Positions 43,283 to 52,592 of a DNA stretch of 64,000 bases are shown piece by piece. Source of the DNA: an uncultured Collinsella sp. (lineage in GTDB: Bacteria > Actinomycetota > Coriobacteriia > Coriobacteriales > Coriobacteriaceae). Numbering within the stretch: the stretch's first letter is position 1; each line of letters begins with the position of its first letter. A program made the translations under genes and the position numbers. The stretch covers positions 19,259 through 83,258 of the forward strand of contig CABUIY010000009.1 of NCBI GenBank assembly GCA_902491765.1, read 5' to 3'. The notes below the pieces were generated by a model. That model was not told where the DNA came from and did no database searches. It worked only from the letters and a program-made list of their open reading frames with translations.

Positions 43283-43329
43283 GTCCTATTCCTCAAAATC
43301 GAAAATTTTTTAGTTTTGAGGAATAGGAC
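43283..43329. repeat. Inverted repeat, family CCTATTCCTCAAAA, copy 1
   Basis: GTCCTATTCCTCAAAA (43283-43298) is perfectly complementary to 43314-43329, with an A/T-rich loop containing CGAAAATTTTTT. It lies between the convergent coaX and AAA_14 ATPase genes and can act as a terminator on either strand. Confidence 0.85.
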
Positions 43330-43335
43330 TTTCTG

Positions 43336-44532
43336 CTACGTCTCACCGCACAGCCACCTCGCCAGGTCCACGATCTGCACCCCATTGCGGTCCGTGGCCT
43401 CGTGATGCGTGCGGGCGAGAATCATCTTGGGGTACGCGTCGCCAATGCTCAGCAGTGGTGAAATCTCGCGTTCAAATGTCTTATCCGAGCTGATGTCGTC
43501 GCTCACCTGAATGTAGAGCTTCTCGCTTCGCTTGATTGCTACAAAGTCTATTTCCTTTTTATAGAGTACGCCGACGTATACCTCGTATCCGCGGCGCAGC
43601 AGCTCGATGGCCACCATGTTCTCGTACACGCGACCCCAGTCCATATCGCGTGTACCGAGCAGTGCGTATTTAAACGCATGGTCCGCCAGATAGTACTTCT
43701 CGCCGCTCTTAAGGTATTTTTTGCCACGAATGTCGTATCGACGAACTTTATAGAAGGCAAACGCATCGCACAGGTACCCCATGTACGTGCCGACGGTCTT
43801 GTTCGTAATCTTTAGCCCATCCGCATTTAATGCATCAGTAATGTTGCGTGCCGACGTAATGTTGGAAACGTTGTCCATCATGTAATCGGCAATGCGCAGC
43901 AGCGCCGATTCGTTTCTCACGTTATGCCGCTGCACGATATCTCTCACAATGAGCGTCTTAAAGACGTTGGAGAGATATTGATAGCGCTGCTCCTGCAGTG
44001 GATAAGGGTAAGAGCCAGACATGCCGCCGGTTCTCGCGTACCCATCGAAGTCGCGGTCGACCTCGCTCTCGTCGCCATAGAGACGATACTCCTCAAACGA
44101 GAATGGGAAAACCTCGATCTCGAAGGTGCGCCCCGTAAAGAGCGTTGACAGATCGCTCGACAGCAAAAAGGCGTTCGATCCGGTGATGAAGATGTCGTAC
44201 TGCTCGGATGCGTGAAGGCTGTTGATCGCACGCTCAAAACCGTCGCACATCTGAACTTCATCGATAAGCAGAAAGTTATGCTTGCCGGCCACTCGATGCT
44301 CTTTTACATAGGTGAGCAACGCGTGATACTCGAGCAGGTTCTCGAACTCATCGAGGTTGTAGTTGATATGGATGACATTCGAATTGGACAGATTCGCCTC
44401 CACGTAATCGCGGAGGGCCTCGAGCAATTTTGACTTACCGCTACGGCGGATGCCCGTTATGACCTTGATGTCCGGCACGCCAATAAGGCTCGTCAACGTG
44501 TCCATATATGACGTTCTATTGATGAGTTTCAT
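43336..44532 (-). CDS. AAA_14/DUF4143-family ATPase
   Basis: 398 residues. The AAA_14 P-loop domain has Walker A GIRRSGKSK (27-35), Walker B FLLIDEVQ (D91, E92) and sensor TGSNAFLLS. The DUF4143 C-terminal domain follows (about 190-398) with a PD-(D/E)xK-like core: VENM-type helix, EIDFV, then YIQVS where ExK would be expected, so nuclease activity is doubtful. This family is abundant, often horizontally moved and functionally obscure. The GAGGAGG ribosome-binding site is strong. Hairpins of one private family flank the gene on both sides. Confidence 0.88.
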   Translation of the reverse strand: MKLINRTSYMDTLTSLIGVPDIKVITGIRRSGKSKLLEALRDYVEANLSNSNVIHINYNLDEFENLLEYHALLTYVKEHRVAGKHNFLLIDEVQMCDGFERAINSLHASEQYDIFITGSNAFLLSSDLSTLFTGRTFEIEVFPFSFEEYRLYGDESEVDRDFDGYARTGGMSGSYPYPLQEQRYQYLSNVFKTLIVRDIVQRHNVRNESALLRIADYMMDNVSNITSARNITDALNADGLKITNKTVGTYMGYLCDAFAFYKVRRYDIRGKKYLKSGEKYYLADHAFKYALLGTRDMDWGRVYENMVAIELLRRGYEVYVGVLYKKEIDFVAIKRSEKLYIQVSDDISSDKTFEREISPLLSIGDAYPKMILARTHHEATDRNGVQIVDLARWLCGET

Positions 44533-44558
44533 TGGGGCCTCCTCGCGGTCTTTTATCG

Positions 44559-44684
44559 CTATTCCTCAAAAACGAAAATTTTTCAGTTTTGAGGAATAGG
44601 CTCTGTAGCGAATATACCTCGCGAAAGGCCGAGCTGCCTTAATCCTATTCCTCAAAAACGAAAATTTTTCAGTTTTGAGGAATA
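44559..44684. repeat. Inverted repeats, family CCTATTCCTCAAAA, copies 2 and 3
   Basis: CTATTCCTCAAAA (44559-44571) pairs with 44587-44599. TATTCCTCAAAA (44646-44657) pairs with 44673-44684. The two hairpins are nearly identical over about 39 nt and lie 86 nt apart, upstream of the ATPase gene. Copy 1 lies at its other end. Confidence 0.85.
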
Positions 44685-44715
44685 AAGCGCTGGCAACCCA
44701 TTCCCCAGACAAGCG

Positions 44716-44747
44716 AAAGCCCTCCCCGGTGCAAGCCGAGGAGGACT
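44716..44747 (-). terminator. Terminator of the folPK-BirA-like operon
   Basis: CCTCCTCGGC and CCGGGGAGG pair around TTGCA, followed by GCTTTCG on the minus strand, 38 nt after the stop. Confidence 0.65.
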
Positions 44748-44785
44748 CCGTTGTCATCGTTATCTTTGGGCGCGAGCGCCTCGCG

Positions 44786-45487
44786 TTACAGCCCGCGAAT
44801 CCGTACGGCCTCGGGCGGAAACTCTTGCTCGCCGGCGTCGGTCTTAATGGTCGCGCGGCCCCAGATGTCCAGGCCCGCAAACACACCGACCGCAAGCGGC
44901 AAGCCGTTGGGCGACACCGCCGCAACTTGGCGGCCCAGCAGCGGCACCATGTCGAAGTACTCGCCCAGCACCGGGGCCAGCGGGCCGGCAGCGCCCTGTG
45001 GTGTGTTGGCGGCAACCGCCCAGGCGTCAACGCGAGCGAGCACCGCCGCGGCCAGCGCCTCGACCAGCACTTCGTCGGCATCATCTACACCGAGCTCGCT
45101 CAGTGCCGAACGCTCAATATCCACCGTCACGGCACCGAACATGCCCGCGGCACCGGCACCGCCGTTGACGGCGAGGCGCGCGAGCGACGTCTCAAACGCA
45201 GGCGCGCCGCACACAATGTCACTCGGCCACTGGATGCCCACTTTGCCGGCAAGCCCCAGGCCCGGCGTTGCGGCCGTGCCCGCGAGCGCGTCCATCATGC
45301 CCATTGCGGCCACAAACGGCAGGCCGTGGAAGGCGTGCATGTTCACATCGGGGCGCACGACCAGCGAAAACGTCAGCGATGCATCGCCCGCGCTCCACGC
45401 GCACCAGCCCGCGGACATGCCCTCGCGGCCCGCGTCACGCGCCGCGTCGAGCTCGGTACCGGCGGCTACAGCATTCATCTCGATCAT
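44786..45487 (-). CDS. BirA-like (biotin/lipoate ligase superfamily) protein lacking key residues
   Basis: 233 residues. The fold cues fit the catalytic domain of biotin protein ligase: SLTFSLVVRP, then VGIQWPSDIV, then a C-terminal SH3-like segment with DIWGRATI. But the GRGRxGR adenylate loop is absent, and the catalytic KWPND motif reads QWPSD, so the essential lysine is missing. It may be a degenerate or repurposed relative, not a working ligase. There is no N-terminal helix-turn-helix. The ATG directly abuts the folPK stop codon (TAGATG), so the genes are coupled. Confidence 0.65.
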   Translation of the reverse strand: MIEMNAVAAGTELDAARDAGREGMSAGWCAWSAGDASLTFSLVVRPDVNMHAFHGLPFVAAMGMMDALAGTAATPGLGLAGKVGIQWPSDIVCGAPAFETSLARLAVNGGAGAAGMFGAVTVDIERSALSELGVDDADEVLVEALAAAVLARVDAWAVAANTPQGAAGPLAPVLGEYFDMVPLLGRQVAAVSPNGLPLAVGVFAGLDIWGRATIKTDAGEQEFPPEAVRIRGL

Positions 45488-47215
45488 CTACATACGCCCC
45501 AATTCGCCCACGATATGGCCCACGCGATCCTCGGGCTCCTTGACCTCGACGCCGTTGTAGCGGAAGAACCGCGCCGGGTCGTGCATCAGGTCCTCGAGCG
45601 GCACCAGCACAAAGTCGCGCTCGCCGATCAGCGGATGCGGCAGACGCAGCTTCTTGCCGCCGTGGGTCTCACCATCCATCCACAGCAGGTCCAAGTCGAT
45701 GGTGCGCGGGCCGTTGGCCTTGGCCTTCTTGGAGCGGTCGCGACCCAGCTCGGCCTCGATCTTCATGAGCTCGTCGAGCAGCACCAGCGGCGCCAGCTCG
45801 GTCTTGATCTCGATGACGGCGTTGGCAAACGCGTCCTGGCGCGTCTCGTAGGCCGGCTCGCTCTCGTAGATGCGCGAGCAGTTGGACACGCAGGTGAGCG
45901 GGATCTCGGCGATCATGTCGCGCGCGGCGCGAATGTTGTCGCAGCGATGCCCCAGGTTGGAACCCACGGCCACAAACGCGCGGCGCGGCTGCGGCTTGGC
46001 AACGGCCCAGTAACCGTTCAGGAACTGTGCAAAGCCCGCAACGTCATGCACGCGCACGATGTTGGCGCCGGCCTGGATGGCGCCCAAGCACACACCAAAC
46101 GTGGCGGCATCGCGCGCGGCGGCATCGGTCACGCCCGAGACGGCGCCCACAAAGCGCTTGCGCGACACGGCGCACATGAGCGGATAGCCCAGCGACGCCA
46201 TCTTGGCGGTCTCGCGCTGGATGACGATGTCTTCGTTGGCCGTCTTGCCAAAGCCCGGGCCGGGATCGATGCAGATACGGTCGCGCGACACGCCGGCATG
46301 GATGAGCGTGCGGGCCTGGTCGGACAGAAAGCCCATGACGCGGCGCATGATGGGCGCAGAATCGGGCAGGGTAAAGCGGCGGAGCTGTGAGGTGGGCACG
46401 TAGGCTTCCTCGCGGCGGGCGCTGCGGCGCATCATGGCGGCCAGGTGGTCGCTGGGCTCTGGTGCGGCTTCGGTAGCTGCGGGCACGGTCTCGGGCTCTG
46501 CAGTCTCGGCGGCAGGGGCAGCCTGCTCGGCAGCCGGCGTCTCTGGCTCGGACTCGGGCTCCGGTTCGCCAAACGGCAGCGAGGGCTGTACCACACCGCC
46601 CGGAAGCTTGGCCTCAACCTTGGGCTCGCCCAGCAACTTGCCGCGACGGCGACGGGCCGGCTTCTCGGCCTCGCGCGCAGCCTCGGCAGCCGCTTCGCGC
46701 GCCTTCTCGGCAACAAACGCCGCAGCCGAGGTATCGAGCTGCACCGTCGCGTGCGTGCGGGCGGGTGCGGCGACCTCGCCGGCGTGCATTACGATGACGC
46801 CGCAGGTGCTCGTCTTAACGAACTCAACCATCTTGGGATCGGTGAAGCCCGTCACGTCGTTAACAATCGAAGCACCGCAGCGCACAGCCGCCTTGGCAAC
46901 CGCCACATGACGCGTATCGATCGAGACGATGGCACCCTCTTTGGCGAGCGCGCGCACGACGGGCAGCACGCGACGCGCCTCCTCGTCGGGGTTGACCGGG
47001 GTAAAGCCGGGGCGCGTGGACTCGCCGCCCACGTCGATGATGTCGGCGCCGGCATCGAGCATCGCCAGGCCGTACTCGATAGCGGCATCTTGGTCAAAGT
47101 GCTCACCGCCGTCGCTAAACGAATCGGGCGTCACGTTGAGGACGCCCATGATGCGCGGACGGTCAAAGCTGAGCTCGTACTTTCCGCACCGCCATGTCTT
47201 GCTGTCGTTCGCCAT
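45488..47215 (-). CDS. folP-folK: Fused dihydropteroate synthase - HPPK with long insert
   Basis: 575 residues. The DHPS domain has GVLNVTPDSFSDGG (about 24-37), DVGGESTRPG (61-70), DPGPGFGKT (about 317-325) and SRKRF (351-355). HPPK occupies about 411-575 (AVGSNLG, PRTIDLDLL). The protein would make dihydropteroate and its pyrophosphorylated pterin precursor. The DHPS barrel is interrupted at about 148-285, between VMHAGE and the next conserved helix, by an Ala/Glu/Pro-rich, presumably disordered insert of about 140 residues. Start at the ATG 47213-47215 with AGGAGG 6 nt ahead. Confidence 0.92.
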   Translation of the reverse strand: MANDSKTWRCGKYELSFDRPRIMGVLNVTPDSFSDGGEHFDQDAAIEYGLAMLDAGADIIDVGGESTRPGFTPVNPDEEARRVLPVVRALAKEGAIVSIDTRHVAVAKAAVRCGASIVNDVTGFTDPKMVEFVKTSTCGVIVMHAGEVAAPARTHATVQLDTSAAAFVAEKAREAAAEAAREAEKPARRRRGKLLGEPKVEAKLPGGVVQPSLPFGEPEPESEPETPAAEQAAPAAETAEPETVPAATEAAPEPSDHLAAMMRRSARREEAYVPTSQLRRFTLPDSAPIMRRVMGFLSDQARTLIHAGVSRDRICIDPGPGFGKTANEDIVIQRETAKMASLGYPLMCAVSRKRFVGAVSGVTDAAARDAATFGVCLGAIQAGANIVRVHDVAGFAQFLNGYWAVAKPQPRRAFVAVGSNLGHRCDNIRAARDMIAEIPLTCVSNCSRIYESEPAYETRQDAFANAVIEIKTELAPLVLLDELMKIEAELGRDRSKKAKANGPRTIDLDLLWMDGETHGGKKLRLPHPLIGERDFVLVPLEDLMHDPARFFRYNGVEVKEPEDRVGHIVGELGRM

Positions 47216-47309
47216 GAACATCCTCCTAAAATGCCCGCGCCGCCGCGCTCGGGCGCTGACGGCGGGGTCGCTTTGCAATCAGTCTTTCTATTGTATCCGC
47301 GCGCGCGGG

Positions 47310-48062
47310 CTAGAACGCAAACGCGGCCGCGATGTCGCAAGAAATCAGCAGGTCGGCATTTGCATCCTGATCGGTGGGCGCCAAATTGCAAATGGCCAGC
47401 GTATCGCCAGTAAAGTAACGCGTGAGGCCCGCCGCCGGATACACTACGAGCGAGGTCCCGCCCACGACGAGGGCGTCGGCTGCAGCGATGGCAGCAATGG
47501 CGCCGGTAAGCACACGCTCATCGAGCGGTTCTTCGTAGAGGACCACATCGGGCTTGATGCGACCGCCGCACGCAGGACACACGGGCACGCCCGCGGCATC
47601 CTCGTGCTCGCGCGAGCAAATCCATTCGGCGCTGTAGACCGCGCCGCACGTCTGGCAGATATTGCGGTGGACCGAGCCATGCAGCTCGAACACGCGCTGC
47701 GAGCCGGCCATCTGGTGCAGGCCGTCGATATTTTGCGTCACCACGGCGTCGAGCTTGCCGGCGCGCTCCAGCTCCGCCAGCTTGGCATGGCAGTGGTTGG
47801 GCTTGGCGTTAAGGGCGATCATCTTGGTCCGGTAGAAGTCGAAAAACTCCGCCGGATGCGCCTCGCAGAAGCTGTGCGAGAGCATAGTCTCGGGCGGATA
47901 GGAAAACCGCTGGTGATACAGACCGTCCACGCTGCGGAAATCGGGAATGCCGCTTGCCGTGGAAACGCCCGCGCCGCCAAAGAAGACCACGTGGTTATGG
48001 GTGTCGAACAGCTCCGCTAGCGCGGCGGAGGCCCGCTTGGGACCCGATATTGCCTGCGTCAT
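47310..48062 (-). CDS. cobB: Sirtuin-type NAD-dependent deacylase
   Basis: 250 residues. Sir2 signatures: GAGVSTASGIPDFR (30-43), QNIDGLH, the catalytic His in ELHGSVH, a zinc site CQTCG...CPACGG, and GTSLVVYPAAGL. It removes acyl groups from lysines using NAD+. The start is the ATG at 48060-48062 with GGAGG ahead. The gene stands alone, 94 nt downstream of the folPK start region, and could be cotranscribed with it. The gene symbol is by family, not by proof of substrate. Confidence 0.9.
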   Translation of the reverse strand: MTQAISGPKRASAALAELFDTHNHVVFFGGAGVSTASGIPDFRSVDGLYHQRFSYPPETMLSHSFCEAHPAEFFDFYRTKMIALNAKPNHCHAKLAELERAGKLDAVVTQNIDGLHQMAGSQRVFELHGSVHRNICQTCGAVYSAEWICSREHEDAAGVPVCPACGGRIKPDVVLYEEPLDERVLTGAIAAIAAADALVVGGTSLVVYPAAGLTRYFTGDTLAICNLAPTDQDANADLLISCDIAAAFAF

Positions 48063-48175
48063 ATATGTCCTCCGTCCGTGTCTCCGGGACGGCGGCGTTT
48101 GCACCATCACTCGCGGACTCCGCCCCGCCCCTGTTGCGCTAATCTTAAGCCTGCCAACCCCGTCGAAAGGACACC

Positions 48176-48994
48176 ATGCCTCAGACTTACACTTTCGCCT
48201 CGTGGAACGTCAACGGCCTGCGCGCCGTGCTCAAAAAAGACCCAAGCTTTATCCAGATCGCACAGGAGCTCGATGTCGATATCCTGGCGCTGCAAGAAAC
48301 CAAGCTGCAGGAGGGCCAGGTCGATATTGACCTGCCTGGCTATCACCAAACCTGGAGCTACGCCGAGCGCAAGGGCTACTCGGGCACCGCGGTCTTTAGC
48401 CGCCAGGAACCGCTGCGCGTGCTGCGCGCCGATGCGCTGCTGCCCCACGCCGGCGAGGGCGAGGCGGCCGAGCTCGTCGCCCAAGCCGCAACCGAGGGCC
48501 GCGTCTGTGCGCTCGAGTTCGACAAGTTTTGGTTCGTGGACGTCTATACGCCCAACGCCCAAAACGAGCTCGCGCGCATCGATGTACGCATGGCCTGGGA
48601 CGATGCCTATCGCGGCTTTTTGGCAGGCCTCGAGCGCGAGACCGGAAAGCCCGTCGTAACCTGCGGCGACTTTAACGTGGCACACGAGGAGATCGACCTT
48701 AAGAACCCCAAGTCCAACCGCGGCAACGCCGGCTTTTCGGACGAGGAGCGCGGCAAGTTCACCGAGCTGCTCGACGCCGGTTTTACCGACACCTGGCGCG
48801 CGGCCAATCCGGACGTCGAGGGCGTCTACAGCTGGTGGAGCTACCGCTTTAATGCCCGCAAGAACAACGCAGGCTGGCGCATCGACTACTTCCTGGTAAG
48901 CGACGCAATCGCCGGCAACGTACGCGACACCGGCATCCGCGGCGACATCTTTGGCAGCGATCACTGCCCCGTCACCCTCGCCCTGGAGCTCTAA
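48176..48994 (+). CDS. xth: Exodeoxyribonuclease III / AP endonuclease
   Basis: 272 residues of the EEP superfamily. Motifs: SWNVNGLR (Asn), ILALQETKLQ (metal Glu), DVYTPNAQ (Tyr), CGDFNVAH (Asp/Asn), WRIDYFLVS and GSDHCPV (catalytic Asp-His). It repairs abasic sites. GAAAGGA precedes the ATG. It is divergent from the sirtuin gene and ends before an inverted repeat shared with the convergent ECF operon. Confidence 0.95.
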   Translation: MPQTYTFASWNVNGLRAVLKKDPSFIQIAQELDVDILALQETKLQEGQVDIDLPGYHQTWSYAERKGYSGTAVFSRQEPLRVLRADALLPHAGEGEAAELVAQAATEGRVCALEFDKFWFVDVYTPNAQNELARIDVRMAWDDAYRGFLAGLERETGKPVVTCGDFNVAHEEIDLKNPKSNRGNAGFSDEERGKFTELLDAGFTDTWRAANPDVEGVYSWWSYRFNARKNNAGWRIDYFLVSDAIAGNVRDTGIRGDIFGSDHCPVTLALEL

Positions 48995-49058
48995 CCCCAA
49001 GTAATTCCTCTAGGGGACAGAGGAAAACAGATCATGTGACCCCTCTCCCCCTATAAGG

Positions 49059-49119
49059 TGCGGTGGAATAGTTCCTGTTTGGGCAGCAAATAGCCAAAAA
49101 CGAGAACTATTCCACCGCA
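49059..49119. repeat. Inverted repeat with perfect 16-nt arms between convergent genes
   Basis: TGCGGTGGAATAGTTC (49059-49074) pairs perfectly with 49104-49119 around a 29-nt centre (CTGTTTGGGCAGCAAATAGC...). It could terminate transcription from both sides but lacks a classic T-run. Confidence 0.8.
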
Positions 49120-49144
49120 AGTTCGTGAGGGAACGCGAAATGCC

Positions 49145-49858
49145 TTACAGCCCGTATTTCACGACGACACGGTTAATGCGACGGCACCAAGGCTTGTACA
49201 AGGCGGCCAAGAACACGCAGGTCGCGAGGCCGTGTGTGATATCGAACGGCACTGCCGTGGCAAGACGCGCCATGGCACCCGCCCACGTGAGCGGTTGAAC
49301 AAAACCGATAATGTCGTAGGCGTTGATCACAACGCCGTACAGCAAACCCGAAGCAAAGCCGTAGGTCAGCAGCGCCGGCATACGCACGGCGCCATCGGCG
49401 CGATCAAAAGCGCCGGCATGCGCCAGCGCACCGCCAACGTATCCCACGAGCCCCCAGGCATACATCTGCCACGGCGTCCACATGCCCTGCCCAAAAAAGA
49501 AATTGCTGGTCAGCGCCGCCAACGCACCGACCATAAAGCCGTTACGACGACCGAGTGTCGCCCCGGCGATAATGGCGATGGCACTCACGGGTTTAAAGTC
49601 GGGAATGGGTCCAAACAGGATGCGCCCCGCCGCCGCCAGCGCCGCCAGCACCAGCGTGGGCATAATCTGACGCAGGCCTGGACGCGATGCCTCATAGCCC
49701 GCAAAGAACAGCGCAAGCACCAACGCCACCACAACCAGCATGGCCAACGCTGTCTGCTCAACACCCGCCAGCAACGCGGCAGCCATCACCGCCGGCACCG
49801 CCAACAACAGCGGGATCTCCAGTTTTGCAAGCAAACGCGAGAAACGACAGTCCGTCAT
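49145..49858 (-). CDS. ECF transporter S component (substrate-binding membrane subunit)
   Basis: 237 residues with six predicted helices. It shows the S-component pattern of small helix-packing residues and conserved phrases such as GPIPDFKPVSAI, FFFGQGMWTPWQM and WGLVGYVGG. It would bind a vitamin or similar micronutrient; a cobalamin/corrinoid or related cofactor specificity is possible but not proven. It starts 4 nt after the ATPase stop with a weak ribosome-binding site, so coupling is likely. It is the last gene of the T-AA-S operon. Confidence 0.8.
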   Translation of the reverse strand: MTDCRFSRLLAKLEIPLLLAVPAVMAAALLAGVEQTALAMLVVVALVLALFFAGYEASRPGLRQIMPTLVLAALAAAGRILFGPIPDFKPVSAIAIIAGATLGRRNGFMVGALAALTSNFFFGQGMWTPWQMYAWGLVGYVGGALAHAGAFDRADGAVRMPALLTYGFASGLLYGVVINAYDIIGFVQPLTWAGAMARLATAVPFDITHGLATCVFLAALYKPWCRRINRVVVKYGL

Positions 49859-49862
49859 CCCA

Positions 49863-51506
49863 TCACGCCCTATAGAACACGTTGTCGGCAAAGAAGTCGG
49901 CCGGGGACTCCATGCAGGCAATCTCGCCGTCAAACATCATGGCGACGTCGTCGGCTACCTGCTCGGCAAAGTCCAAATCGTGCGTAGCCATGATGACGGT
50001 GCCGCCAGCCTTCGCATGGTCACGCAGGGCGCGGGCGATGGTGCGGCGGCTGAACAGGTCTAGACCCTTGGTGGGCTCATCGAGCAATAGCAGTTCGGGG
50101 CCGATTAGCAGCAGTTTTGCCAATGCAAGCAGTTGACGCTGCCCGCCCGAAAGATCGTACGGATGGCGTCCATCCAGACCCGACAACCCCAAGCTCGCCG
50201 CACGCTCCCGCGCCAAGTTCTCGTCATATCCGCAGGTCGAGGCCCATTCCATCAGCTCATCGCGAACCGTCTCGGCAACCAGCAATGCTTTGGGATTCTG
50301 AGGCAGCAGCGCCGCCGAGGCCGCTCCGCGCACCATGCGGCCGCGCTGCAGCTTGGCGGTCTTCGCCAGCACCGAGAGTATCGTCGACTTACCGCATCCG
50401 TTGCCGCCCACGATCGCATGCACCGCACCGGCCGAAAACGACGCATCGAGCCCGCGCAGCACCCAGCCGGACGCTCGATCGTAGCGAAACCAGCCTTCCG
50501 ACAGGGTGGTAGCCGACCTGCCGTGCATTTTTTGGAGTATTCTGCTTCCATCCGTGCGCGAGAAGGCTTCCAAGCCGTTCTCGAGCGACGTTTGCGCCAC
50601 AAATTCGGACGATTTGTCCAATTCCAAACTTTTTTTCGCGCTCGATACGACCCCGGGCGGCTCCAGAGAGCCAAAATTGTCCTCACGCCTGCTGAATACT
50701 CCATTTTTTGCACATCGGATGGCACCCCACCCCAACGTGTCATCGGAAAACAGCGATTCTCGGCGTCCCAAAGATGCCATATCCGCCACCTCGCGCACGC
50801 GCCCGCCCTCAATCCGGTACGCGCACGTCGCGTATTTGAGCATTGGGCGCGGCTGGTGCGTGGCCACGACAACCGTGCAGCCCAACTCGCGATTCACGCG
50901 AAACAGCGCATGCAGAAAACTCTTCTCGGCAACGGGGTCCAGTTGGGACGTGGGCTCGTCGAGCAGCAGCACGCGCGGGCGCAACGCCAGCACAGCTGCC
51001 AGCGACAGCAGCTGTTTGCGTCCGCCCGAAAGCGTATCGGTATCGCGGTGGAGCCAATCCTCCAACCCAAAGAAATAGCTGGTCTCGGCCACGCGACGGC
51101 GCATCTCGTCACGCGACATGCCTAAGTTTTCCAGGCCAAACGCCATCTCGTGCCACACGGCCTCGCACACGATCTGGTTCTCGGGATCCTGGAACACATA
51201 ACCCACGCGCTCCGCCGATGCCCGCACATCCATGTCGGCGACGGGCTCGCCCAGCACGCGCGCATCGCCAGTGCGCTCGCCCACCGGAGCGATCTCGGGC
51301 TTGAGCAGCGACAGCAGCGTCGACTTGCCCGAACCGGTACCGCCAACAAGCAGTGCAAACGCACCTTGGGGAACAGACCAGTCGAGCCCCTCGAGCACCG
51401 CAGCATCAGCATCGGGGTAGGCAAAGCTCAGGCTCCGCACCTCAATCGCCGGCGCGGCCGAGCCATATGCCACACCCGCCGCCGAGCTCCTATCAAACCG
51501 AGCCAT
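49863..51506 (-). CDS. Fused ECF transporter ATPase (EcfA1-EcfA2 in one chain)
   Basis: 547 residues with two complete ABC modules. The first has Walker A GGTGSGKST, signature LSGGRKQ and Walker B LLLDEPTSQLD. The second has GGNGCGKST, LSGGQRQ and LLLDEPTKGLD. They are joined by a variable linker (about 255-320) of unusual composition. It energises vitamin uptake with the S and T subunits. Its ATG overlaps the ecfT stop by one base. Confidence 0.92.
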   Translation of the reverse strand: MARFDRSSAAGVAYGSAAPAIEVRSLSFAYPDADAAVLEGLDWSVPQGAFALLVGGTGSGKSTLLSLLKPEIAPVGERTGDARVLGEPVADMDVRASAERVGYVFQDPENQIVCEAVWHEMAFGLENLGMSRDEMRRRVAETSYFFGLEDWLHRDTDTLSGGRKQLLSLAAVLALRPRVLLLDEPTSQLDPVAEKSFLHALFRVNRELGCTVVVATHQPRPMLKYATCAYRIEGGRVREVADMASLGRRESLFSDDTLGWGAIRCAKNGVFSRREDNFGSLEPPGVVSSAKKSLELDKSSEFVAQTSLENGLEAFSRTDGSRILQKMHGRSATTLSEGWFRYDRASGWVLRGLDASFSAGAVHAIVGGNGCGKSTILSVLAKTAKLQRGRMVRGAASAALLPQNPKALLVAETVRDELMEWASTCGYDENLARERAASLGLSGLDGRHPYDLSGGQRQLLALAKLLLIGPELLLLDEPTKGLDLFSRRTIARALRDHAKAGGTVIMATHDLDFAEQVADDVAMMFDGEIACMESPADFFADNVFYRA

Positions 51507-52399
51507 CAGCCAAACCTCTTCTCATCAATCGCGTGCAACGCGCTAGGCAGCACCATCCAGGCAGCGTACACGACATAGCCCGGCCACGGCGCCGGCACCG
51601 AGAGCTGCGGATAAAACGAATACTGCGTCGTCGCGGTCCACGCCACTGTCACCGTGACCACGCCAAACAGTGCAAGCCCAACCAGCGCAGCAACATCGCC
51701 GCGCCCCAGTCGATACCGCGCATACGTCGTACGACGCGTCGCGGCACCCCACCCGCGCGAGCGCATCGCGTCCGCGCGCTCCAGCGAATCTTCCATGCCC
51801 CAGCCCATCAACACACTCGATGCCCGCAGGCGCGAGCGCACGGGGTCGGCCGGCGCGCGCCCCGGCACGTCAATCGCATCTTGCACCGCCAGCACCGTGC
51901 GGCCGCGGCGCAAAAACTGCGGGATAAGCCTCATGCACATCGAGATCATGAGCGCGATCACCGGTGCGGCGTTACCCAAAAGCGCGAGCACCTTGTCGTA
52001 TTCGAGCATCGACGCCGCTGCCTCAAACCACAGCACGCTCGCCACAAACAGCCCACCCATGCACAGGCCGTAAACCATGCTCTCTAGATACACCGCACGC
52101 ATGCCAATACGAAACAGCTCCGTCGAGCCCGATGTACTAAACAGCGGATTGAGCACCGCGATAATCAAAATCACCGGCAGCTGCCAGCGAAGCGCCCCCA
52201 ACGTGCGCGCAGCACCGCGCGTCGCAAGCCCGTACGCCAGCCCGCCCGCAAGCGACAGCGCGATCAGCACCGGTTGCATCGAGAACATGGTGAGCCCCAG
52301 CGTCAGCACCATGCAGAGGGCCGGCACAGCCGGATGCGACATCGAGAATGCCGCGACGGGCTCGCCGCCAAACTCCTCTTGTATGTTGTCCACGGGCAC
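51506..52399 (-). CDS. ecfT: ECF transporter T component
   Basis: About 297 residues. Five or six helices and the coupling motif ERADAMRSRGWG (the Ala-Arg-Gly signature that contacts the ATPases) identify EcfT. The frame is open to 52564, but the extra N-terminus is Arg/Leu-rich without similarity. I prefer the GTG at 52397-52399, which has GAGGGG 6 nt upstream and leaves about 190 nt for the divergent promoter with glmU. It is the first gene of the operon. Confidence 0.82.
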   Translation of the reverse strand: MPVDNIQEEFGGEPVAAFSMSHPAVPALCMVLTLGLTMFSMQPVLIALSLAGGLAYGLATRGAARTLGALRWQLPVILIIAVLNPLFSTSGSTELFRIGMRAVYLESMVYGLCMGGLFVASVLWFEAAASMLEYDKVLALLGNAAPVIALMISMCMRLIPQFLRRGRTVLAVQDAIDVPGRAPADPVRSRLRASSVLMGWGMEDSLERADAMRSRGWGAATRRTTYARYRLGRGDVAALVGLALFGVVTVTVAWTATTQYSFYPQLSVPAPWPGYVVYAAWMVLPSALHAIDEKRFG

Positions 52400-52592
52400 C
52401 CCCGTCCCCTCGCTCAAACGACAGCTCCGCAGCACCGCCAATGCCGCACGCAAGCAGTGCAAACGCCACGCCGGCGGCGCAAGCCTCAACCGCCGCAAGC
52501 CAATCGTTACGCGCTCATCATATGCCTGCGGTATCATATTGCGCCGTGTATCGTTTCCAAGCACACGTCTCTATAACGTAACAGGAGATCAC

